Below, one piece after another: positions 25,268 through 40,200 of a DNA stretch of 64,000 nucleotides. The translations under genes were made by a program, and so were the position numbers. The notes under the pieces were generated by a model that had not been told where the DNA came from, ran no database searches, and was given only the letters and a program-made list of their open reading frames with translations. The first letter of the stretch is position 1, and each line of letters begins with the position of its first letter. This DNA comes from Antedon mediterranea (Eukaryota > Echinodermata > Crinoidea > Comatulida > Antedonidae): assembly GCF_964355755.1 (NCBI RefSeq), contig NC_092671.1, positions 12,504,501-12,568,500 of the forward strand, in the 5' to 3' direction.

Positions 25268-28200
25268 ATGGCTGCACCAGGAGGGGTAACTGCGATCAGT
25301 ACGGTAGCAGTGCAGTCCGGAGAGGCTCGTATCATCCTAGCGGTTTTGAGAGTAAGTGCTTCTATTCCAGTAACCTAGGGCGCAAGTCTGGTTTTAAAAG
25401 ATGTGGGAAAGGGGTTCTTCGGAACCGGGGGAATGATTTATATTCAACTTTGAAGAACTTTATCATATTAATAATTTAAAACAGTTTAGATAATTCAAGT
25501 ATTTTTTGATTGCTTGATTTTGATGATTTTTAAATATTCAACATAACAACATTGGCAGTTTGCAGTATTTTAAATTACAATACAATATTGAAACTTGACT
25601 TTAAAAAAATGCTTTTTTGATCTGAAGATAAGAAGGTAGGAGGATTTTTTCCAGAGTAGTTTAATTGTTTTAAAAACATTAAAGCTTATCTTTACCTAAT
25701 TTTAATTAGTTATTTAAAAATAACAGTAAATTTGTCAGTGATGTCTACATATTTAACACCACTATAGTGTTACACTAGGAACTGGTATTTGAAGTGGTAT
25801 TTAAAGAATGCATGAGATAAAATGTGCTGTGTTAATTTCTATGACCAGAGGGTCAATTCTGTAATTTATCTTATGAGTATTAGTTAATTGTTTAATAACA
25901 CCATGGAGAATTTCTCAATGATAAGACATAATTGATACTGAACATTTAAACTGTTTTAGCCAATTCAATTGTCTGATTCAATTTTATTGAATTTTTAGTT
26001 GAATAGTCATCTGAATTTGACATTTTATGTTTGCATTGTCAGAGCCTGGGGAAATAATTAAAATTTTGTGATTTAATGAGGGAGGCCTGACCCTCACAAT
26101 TGTCTTGTCTTGTTAGGGTAACTTCGTTTTGAGATCAGCATAAATATTTAGATTCTTGAGTGTCCAATAGTAGGTACACATAACTTGATAAGGTATCTTG
26201 CAGATGGAGATACTTTACACTTGTTATGGGTAGGGTGTTCATCTTAAAATTCTTTGAATATTATCATTTTTCCGAGCGCCAATATTAAATTCTATTAAAT
26301 TTTATACCTATTATTTATAATTTAAGCTTTCCACAGTGGTATTCATAAGATGATAAGTTAAAAATAATTGTAACAAACTGTGATTAAACATAATTATCAC
26401 CCCTGTGGAAAAACAAACAGGTATACAAATTATTGTAAACAATGAATGAGTGTATATTACTGATTATCACTTTATTTACCAATTTGCTATCTTTGTTGGG
26501 GAAAAAAGCTACAGTAGGGCAGTTTTATAGATTTTTATTTCATGTTATGATAATTTTGTTATATCTTTTCCAGTAGTGATTTGCGGATTAAATTAATGTT
26601 CTTGCGGTTTTTCAGTTGTGGATTTCTCTAGGATTTAACGTTACTGACAGCCGCACACTTCAGCAATTATACCATGCTGTGAAACTGATATTAGCTATTT
26701 ATAGGCATGGCTTAGTTGGGTGATTCGACCTCTTTGAAAAGAGCAGTTAGGTAGTTAGTAGGTTTGAGTGAAGCTGTATTTACCAATTGTGCCCCCTGAC
26801 GTCATTGCATTCTTTAATATTGGACACATTTCAGAGTATGATCAATCTTCATGGTATGCCAGGGACGTGTTAATGTGTTTTTAATTTTAATATTTTATTA
26901 AATTATGATATGAATTACAGTAAATAATTACTGCACAAATACAAACAATACAAACTTGTTACTTAGATAGAATTAAAATCAATTTTTTGAGGCATTTTGA
27001 TTTTTCAGGCATAATTTATATATATAATTTTTTTAATGTTATAAAATTGTAGACATTTTTGAGAAAAAACAATTATCAATTTAATGCAAAATGCATATTA
27101 ATATACCACAAAGTATGATAAATTAAAAATAGTAAAGGATAAGTAGGTCAGAGACACAGACAAAAATCATGGTCTTAAAGATACAGTGATGCCAAACTGA
27201 AATGTAACATTTTCCAGACGTCCATTAGTAATTAAGAATATTAATTGACAGTTTTGGGTCATGATATTTTTAACATATTAACATACAAGGACATTTTTTA
27301 TTAAATAATAAAATTTTTTTAATTTTAAAAGGATGATTATAATGTGTCACCGCATCTTTAAAGTATCATTAATGTTGTAATGACAAGCCTTCACAGCTGT
27401 AAAAGCCAATTGTAGGTTACAGTAAAAACATCTGTTAAAACTTAAAAGATTTCAATCATTAAATCGTTTAATAGGGATATGAAACTATACATGGTTGTGA
27501 GAAAAAGAAATGTAGACCTACAACAGAAGGTTGAAAATAAATTAATATAGCATATTAATTTTGTAATAACATTAATAAATATCTGTACCCATGCGGCTAT
27601 TGGTTATATTAAAAATATTGGAATTATTACAGATTACAAGTTACAGATTATTAAAATATCCAAAGAATGCATTGGCCACCTGACATTGATTGTTGATCAT
27701 TACGTCCTTGATAATCATACTGAAGACATAGAAATCACAAATAAAAACAAAACTCTTTTATGCTCTATTTAAAATAAATGTATTGCTTATACAGTACTGC
27801 ATTTAATCATAAATACTAGTACTATGCTTGTTTCACATCAACCCAAAAATGTTAAAACAAAACAAAACATGGAATTATCATCATTGACTTAATTTAATAA
27901 CTCTATACCCTAAGTGAATCTAACCAGTTTACTTATTGCCTCAAACATATTTTTTTCAAAACATACTTTACTGCAGTTATCTGTTGTCTTATGGAATGCC
28001 TACCATAAATTAACTTACTTTGTGATTGGGTAGAATAAATTTGATTGGCTAATAGTAATGTTCTCAGGGTTTCTATGTTATGTTTACTATTGTTAAATTG
28101 TATAAATAGATTCAACTACTGTAGGATATTTTTAACCCTTTTATTTATAGTGTATTTGCATATTGTTGTTGTACACATTAATATATTAATGATATCTAGA

Positions 28201-31200
28201 AGTTATTTTAATTAGCCCCATCATAGCTCCCCGGTCCTATTAATAATCCTAAGATTTTCTCAAATATTGAGAGTAGATATATAATTACACCATTTTTTCA
28301 TATTTCAGTCAACAGAATGGGTACGAGTAAAAGTTCACGAAATGACCCCTCGCATGACAGACGTTGGACAAAATAAGGAAGAAGCACTGCATCTCAAAGC
28401 ACAGCACAATAAATTAGTAGAACAAATAGCAGTAAGTTAACATGTTTTTAATATATTAATGTTTTAATCTCATTTTGCTGCCTCTTAAGTAAGTGGTGTC
28501 AGCCATTCACCTAACTTTCTTTCACACTGTACAGTCTTAAAAAGATTTTTAACACCATTTGAAGTCTCTGTGCTACTATGTACTATTTCAACCATGTACC
28601 AACTTGCCATACCATAGCAGGCTCTCTTCATTAAGGGTTCAAGTATTACAATAGTTCTCTTAAACGGCCAATAAAAGTTTCAGAAGACCTTTTCCATGGC
28701 GAGTAAACACTAGTAAATTTGTTTGTGGTATGGCCTGTGTTTCCAATCCGTCATTTAAAAATTCCCAGCCACATGGTGTTCAATAAACCTAATTTTAATA
28801 CCAGTAATGCATAATCTCACACTAAAATGATGATTACTTAATTAAATACTGATTTTTAATTTAAATATATAATATTGTACAGTTTAAGTCATGGGTATAA
28901 AATAAGAGTAATTTTCTTCTTTATTATAGTTCCTACGAAACAAGTAATAATACAAAAGTTCCTTTTATATGAATTATCACCATGTTCATATTTCTTGACC
29001 TTTAACATCTGATATGTCAGATTTACTTTTTTGTTTCAGTTAGTTACGATTCTCATGACGTTTGGCTTCATCAAATTTCTTCCATTGTTACATTGATAGA
29101 AATTGCAGAGAAAATATGCAATAACATTGTTGCTTAAAAACAACAGTTATTAATTTAACTGAGCTGTACATTTGTACACATGTTTTTAATACTCATATTT
29201 GTTTGTGTTTTGTCACTTAAATAGAAAGATTTTTAACTGTGACGTGCAAACAAATTATTCTATTCAGCATAACTACATGCTTTAAATTGTAATCTATTTT
29301 AGTACAGTGTCTAACCTTAAATTTTTGACTAAATATAACAAATGCAGGTACAAAAGATGGATATATAAATACAGTATTATTGTTATTAACAAAAAAAAAC
29401 TGTTGAAGAACATGCAATTTCCAAATCACCTGGGTTGTACTTCAAATTGCATTGAATCATTTTATTCCAATGATTAGAGATGCATGTGTTTTTAAACTGC
29501 ACATACACAAACTTTCATGTCAGATGAGACTGTCTGATAAATTGAAAACATGAACCCAAATGCTTTTTTAACTGGATTTTCCAGACAAGAAGACGACATT
29601 AGATTCACCTCTTTGCAATGGTTTTTTGGATTTTTTTATTATATTAAACTGACTTATGGATCTCCTAGTGTATGAAAAATAAATGTCTGAATTAATACCA
29701 TACATTTATTTTAGTATTTAGGAAATTGAATAACCTATAACTATCACAATGTTTTCATGATACCATAGTATTAAAGAGCAGGTGCAGGAAAACAATTTCT
29801 ATTGATCATACATTCTAATTATTGATTTATAATTTCCCCTATGTTTTATAATCTTTGGGATTTTTATTGTGCTACACAATTTTGTTAAAAATAAGCATTT
29901 TCTTATCAGTTGGGGGTATTTGAAATTACACAGTAAAATCCCTATTCTCTTACACAAATGTTGTAAATAGAGAGGCATTTTTAAACAATTAACTTTTTTG
30001 CACATTCTAGGGAGTCACTGGATAGAGTATTAAACTACCAAACTACTGAAAAAGGTCTGCCTGGCTTTTATAGCAGAATTTTGCCAGAGTTTTTTTCATC
30101 GTAATTTCTGTTTACACGTATTTGTTTTACGTACATTTAACCAGATAATATATTTAAAATGATACATGTTTCTTTACTTTCAGTCACGGCAGCAACAGAT
30201 TAATGCTTTATTAACACAAGGAGATAATTTAGTATCAACTCAGCAATTTTATAACGATGTGTATGAAGCCATGGCCCAGTCTCTTGGCGAGGCATGGCAA
30301 GACCTTAACAAACAACTTCAAGACAGACGCAACTTACTGGATGAGGCTATTAACTTCTACCAGCTCTCTGAAGATGTAAGTAATTTTTGACAATTTTTTT
30401 GTGGAGAAATTATTTTATAAATTTGTACTACTAACATTATTTTTAATTTCTAGTTTTCTGATAAATTAAAACGGGCATCAGATGAATCACGGAGCCAGGA
30501 GATGCCAGTTAATGTTGTTGATTCTGAGGCGAGGTTAAAAAACCATCACGATTTAAAGAAAGGTAATGTTTACAACTATTAATTTGCAATAACCAACATT
30601 ACATTCTTGTTTATTCTTAACATAGTTCATAAAGTATATGTTATTGTGTTGCTTTTTCAGGGTTAATAAATAATGAAATAATGTCGAAATTAGTTTTTCT
30701 TAAAAAGCTTTGTTTATTACGCTATTGAGAATTGAACTATACCCATTCATGTTTGTGCCAAGGGTTTTCTGCAATCCCATATGACCCATAAATGGATCCT
30801 AGAAGCCAATTAAGTATAATAGGAACTGAAATTGTGTGTGTATTGGGAGTAGATGCATTTTCATATCTTTGGCGAAGGCTTTGAACCAGTACAATTGATT
30901 TCAATGACATTTAAAAATCATCATGTTTGTCTTGTTTTGTCTACCTACATTGTCTCCATACTATTGATAACATTTATAATAACATCATTAATGCACTATA
31001 ACTGATAATCAAGACAATGTATAGCTTTGGTGATTTAACTGTGCAGAGGTTTATTTTGTTCTTTTAATCCACATGAAATTGTTGACCTAACAAATGTAAA
31101 TGAGCAGTTGAAACATATAGTAGATTGGTGTGATGTTAATAAGTTGACAATTAATTCTAAAAAGACAAATTATATTATATTTCGTAATCAGCATACAATA

Positions 31201-34200
31201 ATTGAAGTAAAGGGGGATATATACATAAAGGAATCAAAATTAGATGAAGTTGAAGCTACAACTTACATTGGGGTAGATATAGATAATAGACTTACATGGA
31301 AAGTGCATTCTAATAAGGTTAATAAAATTATTAGTTCTAAGGCTGGTTTATTGTACAAACTTAAATATGTTGTACCCCAATCAATTTTGGTGCTTTTATA
31401 TAATTGTTTTATTTTGCCTCATATTTCATTTGCATTAGAAGCTTGGGGTAACACTTATAAAACTCATTTAAAACCAGTATATTTAACACAAAAACGTATT
31501 ATACGCACATTGACTTATTCTGATAGACTAGCACCAACATCATTATTATTCAAAGAACTTAAAATTTTAAATATTTATCAGCAGCATCAGTATTTAATTA
31601 CTTTATTTGTTCATGATAGTTTACATGGTAAATTTCCAGATACAACTCCTAAATATTTTTTGTATATTAATTTTCGTTATTCATCAAGGTCTCAGACTAG
31701 AGAAAAGTTGTATGTACCAAAATATAGAACAAACATAGGACAACATTCCATCAAGTATTCTGCTGCAAAGCTCTGGAATGAAATCCCGGATGATTTAAGG
31801 TTTCTAACAAAAAGCAAATTCAAAAAAGAAATGAAAACATACTATTTGTTTGTATAGTGATATTTATTTATTTTATAAGAGAATTATATTGTATATATCT
31901 GAGAGAAAGTGTATTTAAAAAAAAAAAAAAAAATGTTTATCTATATATAAATTATGGTTAATTCTGACATAGGCGAGCACAATGCAAAAACTTCGTTACA
32001 AATCTCCGCCTTGGATACCTACCTTATCTATCCGAGATGTACCGCGAAACGTAGATTTGATAACATTAGTGTGCACGCCGACGCTATTGTTCCATATTTA
32101 TATCTTAGGAAGATATTATAAAGAGTTTTTTAACAACATTTATGATTTCAACATTAGATTTTCCTCTCAATTTCAATTCTTCCCGGTCAAAGTAATTTCC
32201 GGGTTTAAGATAAGTTCACCTTAGTTTCAAATATTTTCTCTCTTTTATACACAAGGGAGCAGTTAAAATAATAGATTTGACCCTAAAGGTGACTGGAAAC
32301 AGGCACTTTCCATCAATCAATACAGTGTCCCTTTGGAAGACGAAAAAAAAAATTGGCCATTAATCATAGCCATTTCAGTTTTTTGTTTATTTTAAAACAT
32401 ACCACACGTGTGTGAAGGTACAGTAGTTAAATAATAGGAATTATACTGCAAATTAATAAATATCAAATTAAATATACGCCATAAAGAATCAGAATATATT
32501 GTGGGGAATAGTATTATAAAATTACATTTTTCGAGTGAAATCCCGATAGCTGAGTTTTATTGAGTAAGCTTGCAGGAATAACTGTAGGCTATCTTCCTGT
32601 GTCCCGTTAGGACCGAGATGTCTGCCCATGTTGCAAGCCGTAATGTCTTCTTTCTTGGGCCCACTCTGTCACGGCAGTTAGTTTCAAAAGATGATTAAAT
32701 TAAATAATGTATTAATAATTAAAAGGATGGTATTCATTTGAATAAACGCCTCTCCAATAAAACATCACTTTGAATAATAACACCCCCCTCCCCCACAACC
32801 CAACTATCTAATAAACGTCCATCCACATATTTATAATAACACAATTATACTATTTGTAGTAGAATTCACCGCACTGTTATCTGCAATTTACCAAGCATTT
32901 GTTATTCTTTTTTACCACTTTTCATATCTATGAGAGGATTTCATTTGATTATAAATGTTACCATATTATTAGAACTAAAAAATTTAACATATATCCCTCG
33001 AATAAGCACCTCCCTCAAATGACCTCCGCCTCCCCAAAGGGCCCTACCAAACAATAAAAACTATACTTTAAAATGTTATTAATCATCTAAAACACTGTGA
33101 AACAAAGTAGTTTAGTTTTACGAATGTCAAGCATTTTCAATAATGGTAACCGACAGAAAATGTATAAGGAGAACATTATCATTCCGAGAACCATCGTCTA
33201 CACTTCCTAGAGGGGGAGCGAGCGAAGCGAGCTCACCCTCTAGTGTATATTAATTTTATTTTAGACAAGTAGCCCTAATTTATTTATATAACTATTTATA
33301 TTTCAATGTTTAGGGGCTGAACTTGATTAGTTTTAACTATTTTTTAGCCCTTCCCTTGATATAATTATTATTATTTGTATATTACAATGTTTATAATTTA
33401 TATTTATGGGTAAATAAAGAAAGAAAGAAAGAAAGGTTTACACTCAAATATTACAGCACTTAGAGTGTTTTAATAATCACAATTTTGAAACTTAACTTTT
33501 AGATATTTTAGCAACATCAATGAAAGCAATGAATCTTGGCCGAACTTTGATACAGAAGCTTAATAACATGACACCAGTTGACAGTCCAGTCGAAGACAGG
33601 CACGCCACCACCACGGCGTGTTATGCAATAGAGCGTACACTGGAATCATTACAGGACAGGAGACGAGGACTAGAAGATGCTTGGAATAAGCGCCGGCTAG
33701 ATCTAGAACAAAATATAGTCTTATGTAACCTAAACCAAGAGGTTGATGAGGTAGGCAAACTAACACACAAACACACCTTGCTTTTATAAAATTACTAGCA
33801 ATTATACCCGCCCCAGGGCGGGTTTCAAAATTAGTTTAAAGCCTTCTCAGTACATAACACCCGACGCCAGTATCTCCGTATACGCACCAACCGCCATCTC
33901 TTAATAACACCCCACACTCTTTCCAGTGAAGGACAAATTCAATTAAACTTTAGCTTCAAATTGATAGGGCATACATAGCTGTGATAGGCCTATGGCTTAA
34001 GTACGTTGTAAACTGTGTAAATGAGTAGGTGTCATTTGCTGATAATTAAAATATATAATTTTGATACTGCGGTTTAGTTTAATATATGTTATTACATCAG
34101 AATTTTAGAAGTTTTTTGTTTGTTAATGGTTGGTTTACTGGTTTGTATACTAACCAATCATTTATAAAATATTAATTAAAGTATGTTGCATTTAAACGTA

Positions 34201-37200
34201 ATTATCCGAGCAATAAATATGGAATATAAAACCAACCACCAAATTTGATGTATAGGCCCACCTGCATAAGCTTTACACAATAATAGAGACTGGCTTTAAC
34301 CAAAGTAAGAAACCTTAAAAATCATAGAATCATAGAAATTCCCCATAGGAATAAGTTTTGACATATTGATACTTTTTAAAGAATATGTTTTTCGAGTTTT
34401 CATGTTACTTTTCACTATGTTGAAATAAACTAAATTACCTTGTTACACAATAAAACAGCTATGTAGTTTGACCCACAATAAATCATCAATCCAGATGTTA
34501 GTAAGCCATTTGCAAACACATAAATTTGTTTTGAGAAGATTTAGTAGTTTAGACTAAAAACAACTGCATGAAAATATATGTGTGTGTTGAATATGATATA
34601 AATAGTGTTATTAATTAAATTTTAATGCTAATGAAAAAATAAGAAATATTTTCAGTTTCTACATTTTCTAATTGTTCATGAAAAAAAAATGAAAACAAAT
34701 TTTATATAGGTTTTTATGCTTTAAATATTTCTATGTAGAAAAATTAAAGAAGTTTTAGTATTTAACTTATGCAACCCTAATGAAATACTTTATTATAATA
34801 TTGCATTACTATGAGACCATATCTATATTTTTTTATAGGTTTCTGATTGGTTTAAGTCCTACGGAGAAGTGCATTTTGATGTTGGAGACAGTATTGAAGC
34901 AACCCGAACACGACTTAAGGACCACGAGCGCTTGCAAGAGTCGTTCAAGGTTTGTAATGACAAGAAAAGATGAAATTAAAATCATATTAGTATTAAGGAA
35001 AAACCAATTATCAGTTTTTATTGTGTGTATAATAAGCTACAGGGAATGTTAGATGATTAAATGCCAGACATAAAAATAGACCAACAAAATGCCTGGGGTA
35101 GGCCATGCTATCAACAACCATATTTAGTGCGATGGTGAATTTCATGGTAAATCTATATTAACATCTTTGTTTATTTTGAGTTTGTCTGTTGGCATTTCGA
35201 AAAACGAGATGCTTTTGGACGCGAGATGCTTATTGACGAGGCACCGTTTGACGTCATTGATATATATTTTATTATTGTACTCCCTCTGATGGAGTTATTG
35301 CAGAAAACCACTTGATTTATGTTTGCGCTAATTGTTTTTTGAACATCATTGAGTTATCCGTAAGAGTGCACTGCCCACCAATTGGTTCTTGTATCTGGTT
35401 GCCAAAAAACTAAATAAACAAAATATATTCTTAATATTACATCAACTCCAATATTACAGTAGAGTGGTCTAAATTATAAATAAAATAGTATCATTTAAAA
35501 TTTTTTTTAAAAATATAAATTTTGCTATATATACACTATTCAAATTAATGTTATATAATTATATTTCATGAAATTTTTGAAATTATTTTTTAGGAGGTCC
35601 AGACAAAAGTATCCAACATGCATGTTGAGGCAGTAAAAGTATCACCCTCAACGCAACACAAACTACAACTACTCTTGACCCAGACCAGAGGTGTGAATAC
35701 CTTGTGTGATGACTTTGCCGAGAAACTTAATAATTGGCATCAAATACTTACATGTACTTTGGACTTTATGGTTCATACTCAGATGGTAAGATTATATTAA
35801 TGTTGTTAAGTCAAGCTCCCTATATTTCAATGTAAAATACAGCCTGTTCTTCTACCACCCTTTGGCTGGCCCAGTTTCTATAGAATCTAGTTTTCACAAT
35901 CAGCAACATTTTTAGTTTTCTTTAATTCTTTCCACTTTTATTATATTAAATTCTGGACACAATTTTTTTTTCGTTGTATAAAATAATTTGTTTTGTAATA
36001 AAAATAAACGTAAACAACATACTGTATATTTTGCAGGCTATGGAAACACTCTACAAGGTGGAGGTTGAAATACAAAATATTAACCAAGAAGATCGACCAA
36101 AATACTTGAGTACTATACACCATGCTATTGATCCAGTCGTCCAAGAGGGCCAGGTGCTATTAAGCATGCTCACATATCCTACACCAGGAGCTTCTCATAT
36201 TCAAATAACCATTGACAAGCTACAGGTAAAACTTATTCGTATATAACCATTTTTGTCAAAGATATTATCCCAGTTCTATGTTTATTTCATCCCTTAATGT
36301 ATTTCCAAAAGTAGGTAATTAGACTCATGCTTTCTTTTAGAAAGAAAAAATACAAGACTCTTACTTTTTTATATTTTTAGATGGAAGGGGACCGCCTTGA
36401 TAACCAGTGCCTTGATGATTGTGTCCACGAGAATAGTGTAACAGCTGACTTTGAAGAACGATATTCCGTCCTTGTCCGCTGGTTAAGAAATGTGGGTGAT
36501 AACTACTTAGCCACTTACAATGATCCTGGTGACCAACTCACCACAGCGATGGACTTCCTTGAAGGTCATGAGCAGTTAGATGATGATATGCGGGTAAGTT
36601 CAGGCCGTGTTTGTCAGGCTAGGAGCGATTGCACATCTCAGAGGTGAAAATAGCATTAATTAATGTCCGCATTCTGGGCAAACAAGTTTAGTTTTACTAG
36701 TGAGGTTCCCATTTCTAGTATCAGCATCAATGTTATTATGGTATGTAACTTTGGTTCTTCATTAGTCTCCTTCTCACTGCTTATTTATTTTATTTACCAT
36801 AGTAAACATATCTAATATATTTCTACTCCCATCTGCTTTTATTATTATTATTTACTAATACAAGTACCACCGCTTGTAAATACCAGACTAGACTTGTTTT
36901 ATTTACCCCTATTGTTAATCATACTATTGATTTATTTCTGCAGGAGAAGACGAAGGAAGTGGAGAAAGTTTTAAGTGCTACTGCTGATATAATACGCTCT
37001 GGTGCTCCGGACTCATCCTCTGTTCAAGAACGAGCTGATAAACTGCGCCAACAATGGAGCAGAATCACAATCTCAGTGGAAAACCGAATACGTATCGCCT
37101 TGATACTTGTGAAATTTCATAAACTTACTAAAGAGGTAGGATAAGAGTAAAAGCCTATAGTTTGTTATAAAACTATTTTTTAAATGAACAAGAGACTGCA

Positions 37201-40200
37201 ATAACCTATTATAATAGAAATAACTATATAATATGATTTTCAAAGTAACAATAAAATTTATCAATTAGAAATATATCAAAACATATTATTTTAGATTATT
37301 TATTGACTTCTTGAATGTGCAATGTCCCTAAGAAACGGGAAAATTGTCTGTATTAGAAGCAGCTATTAGAATTCTTACTGTATTATCATTTCCTTCTTAA
37401 AAATAATCTATTTAAGTTGGTGAATGCAATGGAAAACCTTGAAACACATCTTAAAATAGCAATAAACAGCGAAACTCTACCGCAGAAGACCTCAAATTTG
37501 GAGCTTCAGGAACGATGGAACCATGTAATTGAGTTGTATGTCCAGACAGAAAGCAAAGGAAAGAACTATCTTTCTGAAGCTAACTTTGTAAGTTCATATT
37601 TATATTATATGTACATATGACATAGGACATTCTCTTTTTAGTAAATTCATAGTAAGGTGAGAATGTAACATTATTCCATAACTAATTGAATTATTCAATC
37701 ACCTAAACCTCTGTCTACACTATCAAACTTGATGTGACAAAAAAACATGATTTGCCCATATATAGACACAATGATGTCATATCATTACCATATTTAGGCA
37801 TATTACTACTAAGGTACTACACACTTTTTTGTAAAAATAGTTTGATAGTGTAAACTGTTTTAAACTGTGCCCACTGTATATTCACCTCATCTTCACTTGC
37901 CTACAGTAGAATTACTCTAGAATTTGGAAACACATGATGTACAGCAAACCTCACTATACTAAATTAATCTTGTTATATAAACTTTTTTGTGTAGGTAAGA
38001 GATGATCCTTTAATAGTGCTGCAACCATCAATAAGCACAGTGGAACTTAAGCTTCAGACATATGAAGAACATAAAAATAAATTGACAGACATGTTAGATT
38101 CATGGCAATTAAACCAAACATTAAGTAAAGACTTTGCCAGCCAGTGGAAACAGTTTGTTGCTGATGCACGACAGGTAATAATTTGTAATTCTATAGCAAT
38201 TAAGAGTTATTAAAATAGATAGATTAAATAGTTTACTGCATTGAATATATACAATCGATTTATAATTTGACAGACAATTAGATGGGTGGAGAGGGTAGAG
38301 GCAGATTTCTTTCCCATGTCTGGAGAGCTTGATGGTGCTTTACATGATACAGACTCACTCCAAACTAAATTTGATGAAATACAACTTACTATGCAAGTAA
38401 GTGTTGCATTTTCATATTACTCTTTTATTCATTACATTTGTTGTCAATTTTATTGTTATGTTTACCATCAAATTTTTGCTATTTTTATAAATTGTTTGTT
38501 TTTTATTATTCAGTTATTCAGTTTTTAACTGCAAGAACAATTGAAATAAATAAACCTCTTGATTGGATTGTTTAATTTTGCTTAAAAGTGTGTTTATTAA
38601 TTTTATTTAAAAAAATAAATTACCAATATTTACTCAAATCAACAGCAATAAAGATATTACACAACAATTTTCCTTACAGAGAATTAATGCAGAGATTGAA
38701 CTGCGGTTAAAAACAGCTGAAATGCTAGCCTTAAAGGGAGACACCAAGGGTGAGAAGGATGCTATCGTTGAAGAGCTGTTAGCAGTGCATGAGGGACTTC
38801 AGGGACGTATCATTGAACTTCAAATCTTACTGACTGTCTCAAAATCATTTTTTGATAATATGAGAAAGGTAAACACAATAGAATCCTGCTTTGGGGAACT
38901 CTTATTTTGGGGACACCTCTATTAAAGGTATACTTGTCTGTGAACTTAACAAGGAGCAATATATGTTTTAACACTACCAGCATGATGGGTCCTGAAGATA
39001 TTATAATATAAGTTCTACTGTATTTTTGTTTGGTATTCTATTTAATACAGTAGTATTGTAATTACATTTTTAAGGTGTTGACGTTGATGAATACAACCGA
39101 GCGATCATTTAAAACAGCTGAGCTACCCAGAAATCAAACACAAAAATCGGTGCTAGTCAAACGACATGAGAAATGTCGTGAAGAGATTATGACACTTTAT
39201 GATTCAACAGCGGCAAGAGCAAATGAAGTTATTCAAAGACTTCAACAGTCTGTAAGTAAAAATAATGTAAATGTCCATATGTGTAATATGTGTAATGATT
39301 TTAATTTTGCTCTTGTTTATTGAAACCCATTCTTATTGGTTTTACTCAAGTTTACAACTGTGCACAATGCATAAAGGGCAGGGTATTTTTTTAAATGTAA
39401 ATAAATCATACTATTGTTATTTTACTGAAATCAGTAAAGCATTAATTATTGACAGTGTATGACTTTTCTACATGTCGTACAATGGTTCCGACCGATTCCA
39501 TTGTTATATTTTACTAGTTGAATTCTAAGTTCTGAAAATTGATTGTTTTTAGGAGAAGCATTCAGGTTCTATTCAAGAGGTAGAAGATGCAATGAAAGGC
39601 GTTGATGATTGCAAGTTACAGTGGTTGGTAAAATGGCGGGAGCATAGAGATAGATTAGAGTCTAGTCATCAGGAAACACAGATCAGCAAAGAAAAAATAC
39701 AGGTAAATAAATCAACAAGCAAAGTACCTACTAAGTTCATCTCTCTAGATTCACAAGATCAACTCTCCCAACACCATCAGACTGGCCTATGACAATTTTA
39801 ATTTTCAATATTTGAGTATAAAGCTCTATCTACACTATCAAACTTGCCATGTGATTGTTGCCTACATTCCTTGTTGTTTTATTATGCTAATTACTTCCTC
39901 ATTTACGTACAACCTGTTCTATTGGTATATAAGTACTCTTGCCGTTGTTTTCTGTTCTGATGATGAGAATAGCTTCTCGAAACATGTCAAGACATTTTAA
40001 GGCAGTTTGCCTATTTATCAAATGCCTCACAATCGTTATTTTAAATCTTTAAATCTTTATGTGACAAAAAAATGTGATGTGCCCATATATGGACATGATG
40101 ATGTCATATCACAACCATATTTTAGCATATCACTGCCATATTTGGGCACATCACACTTTTTTTCGTCAAACTAGTTTGACAGTGTAGATGGAGCATAATA

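Noticed and set aside
31108-31857. A genuine host gene of 249 codons
   Set aside because: The sequence is the end of a LINE reverse transcriptase and ends in a poly-A tail.
33807-33826. Perfect short palindrome (acccgccccagggcgggt) read as a terminator or regulatory site
   Set aside because: Single GC hairpin in an intron; no second copy or context supports a function.
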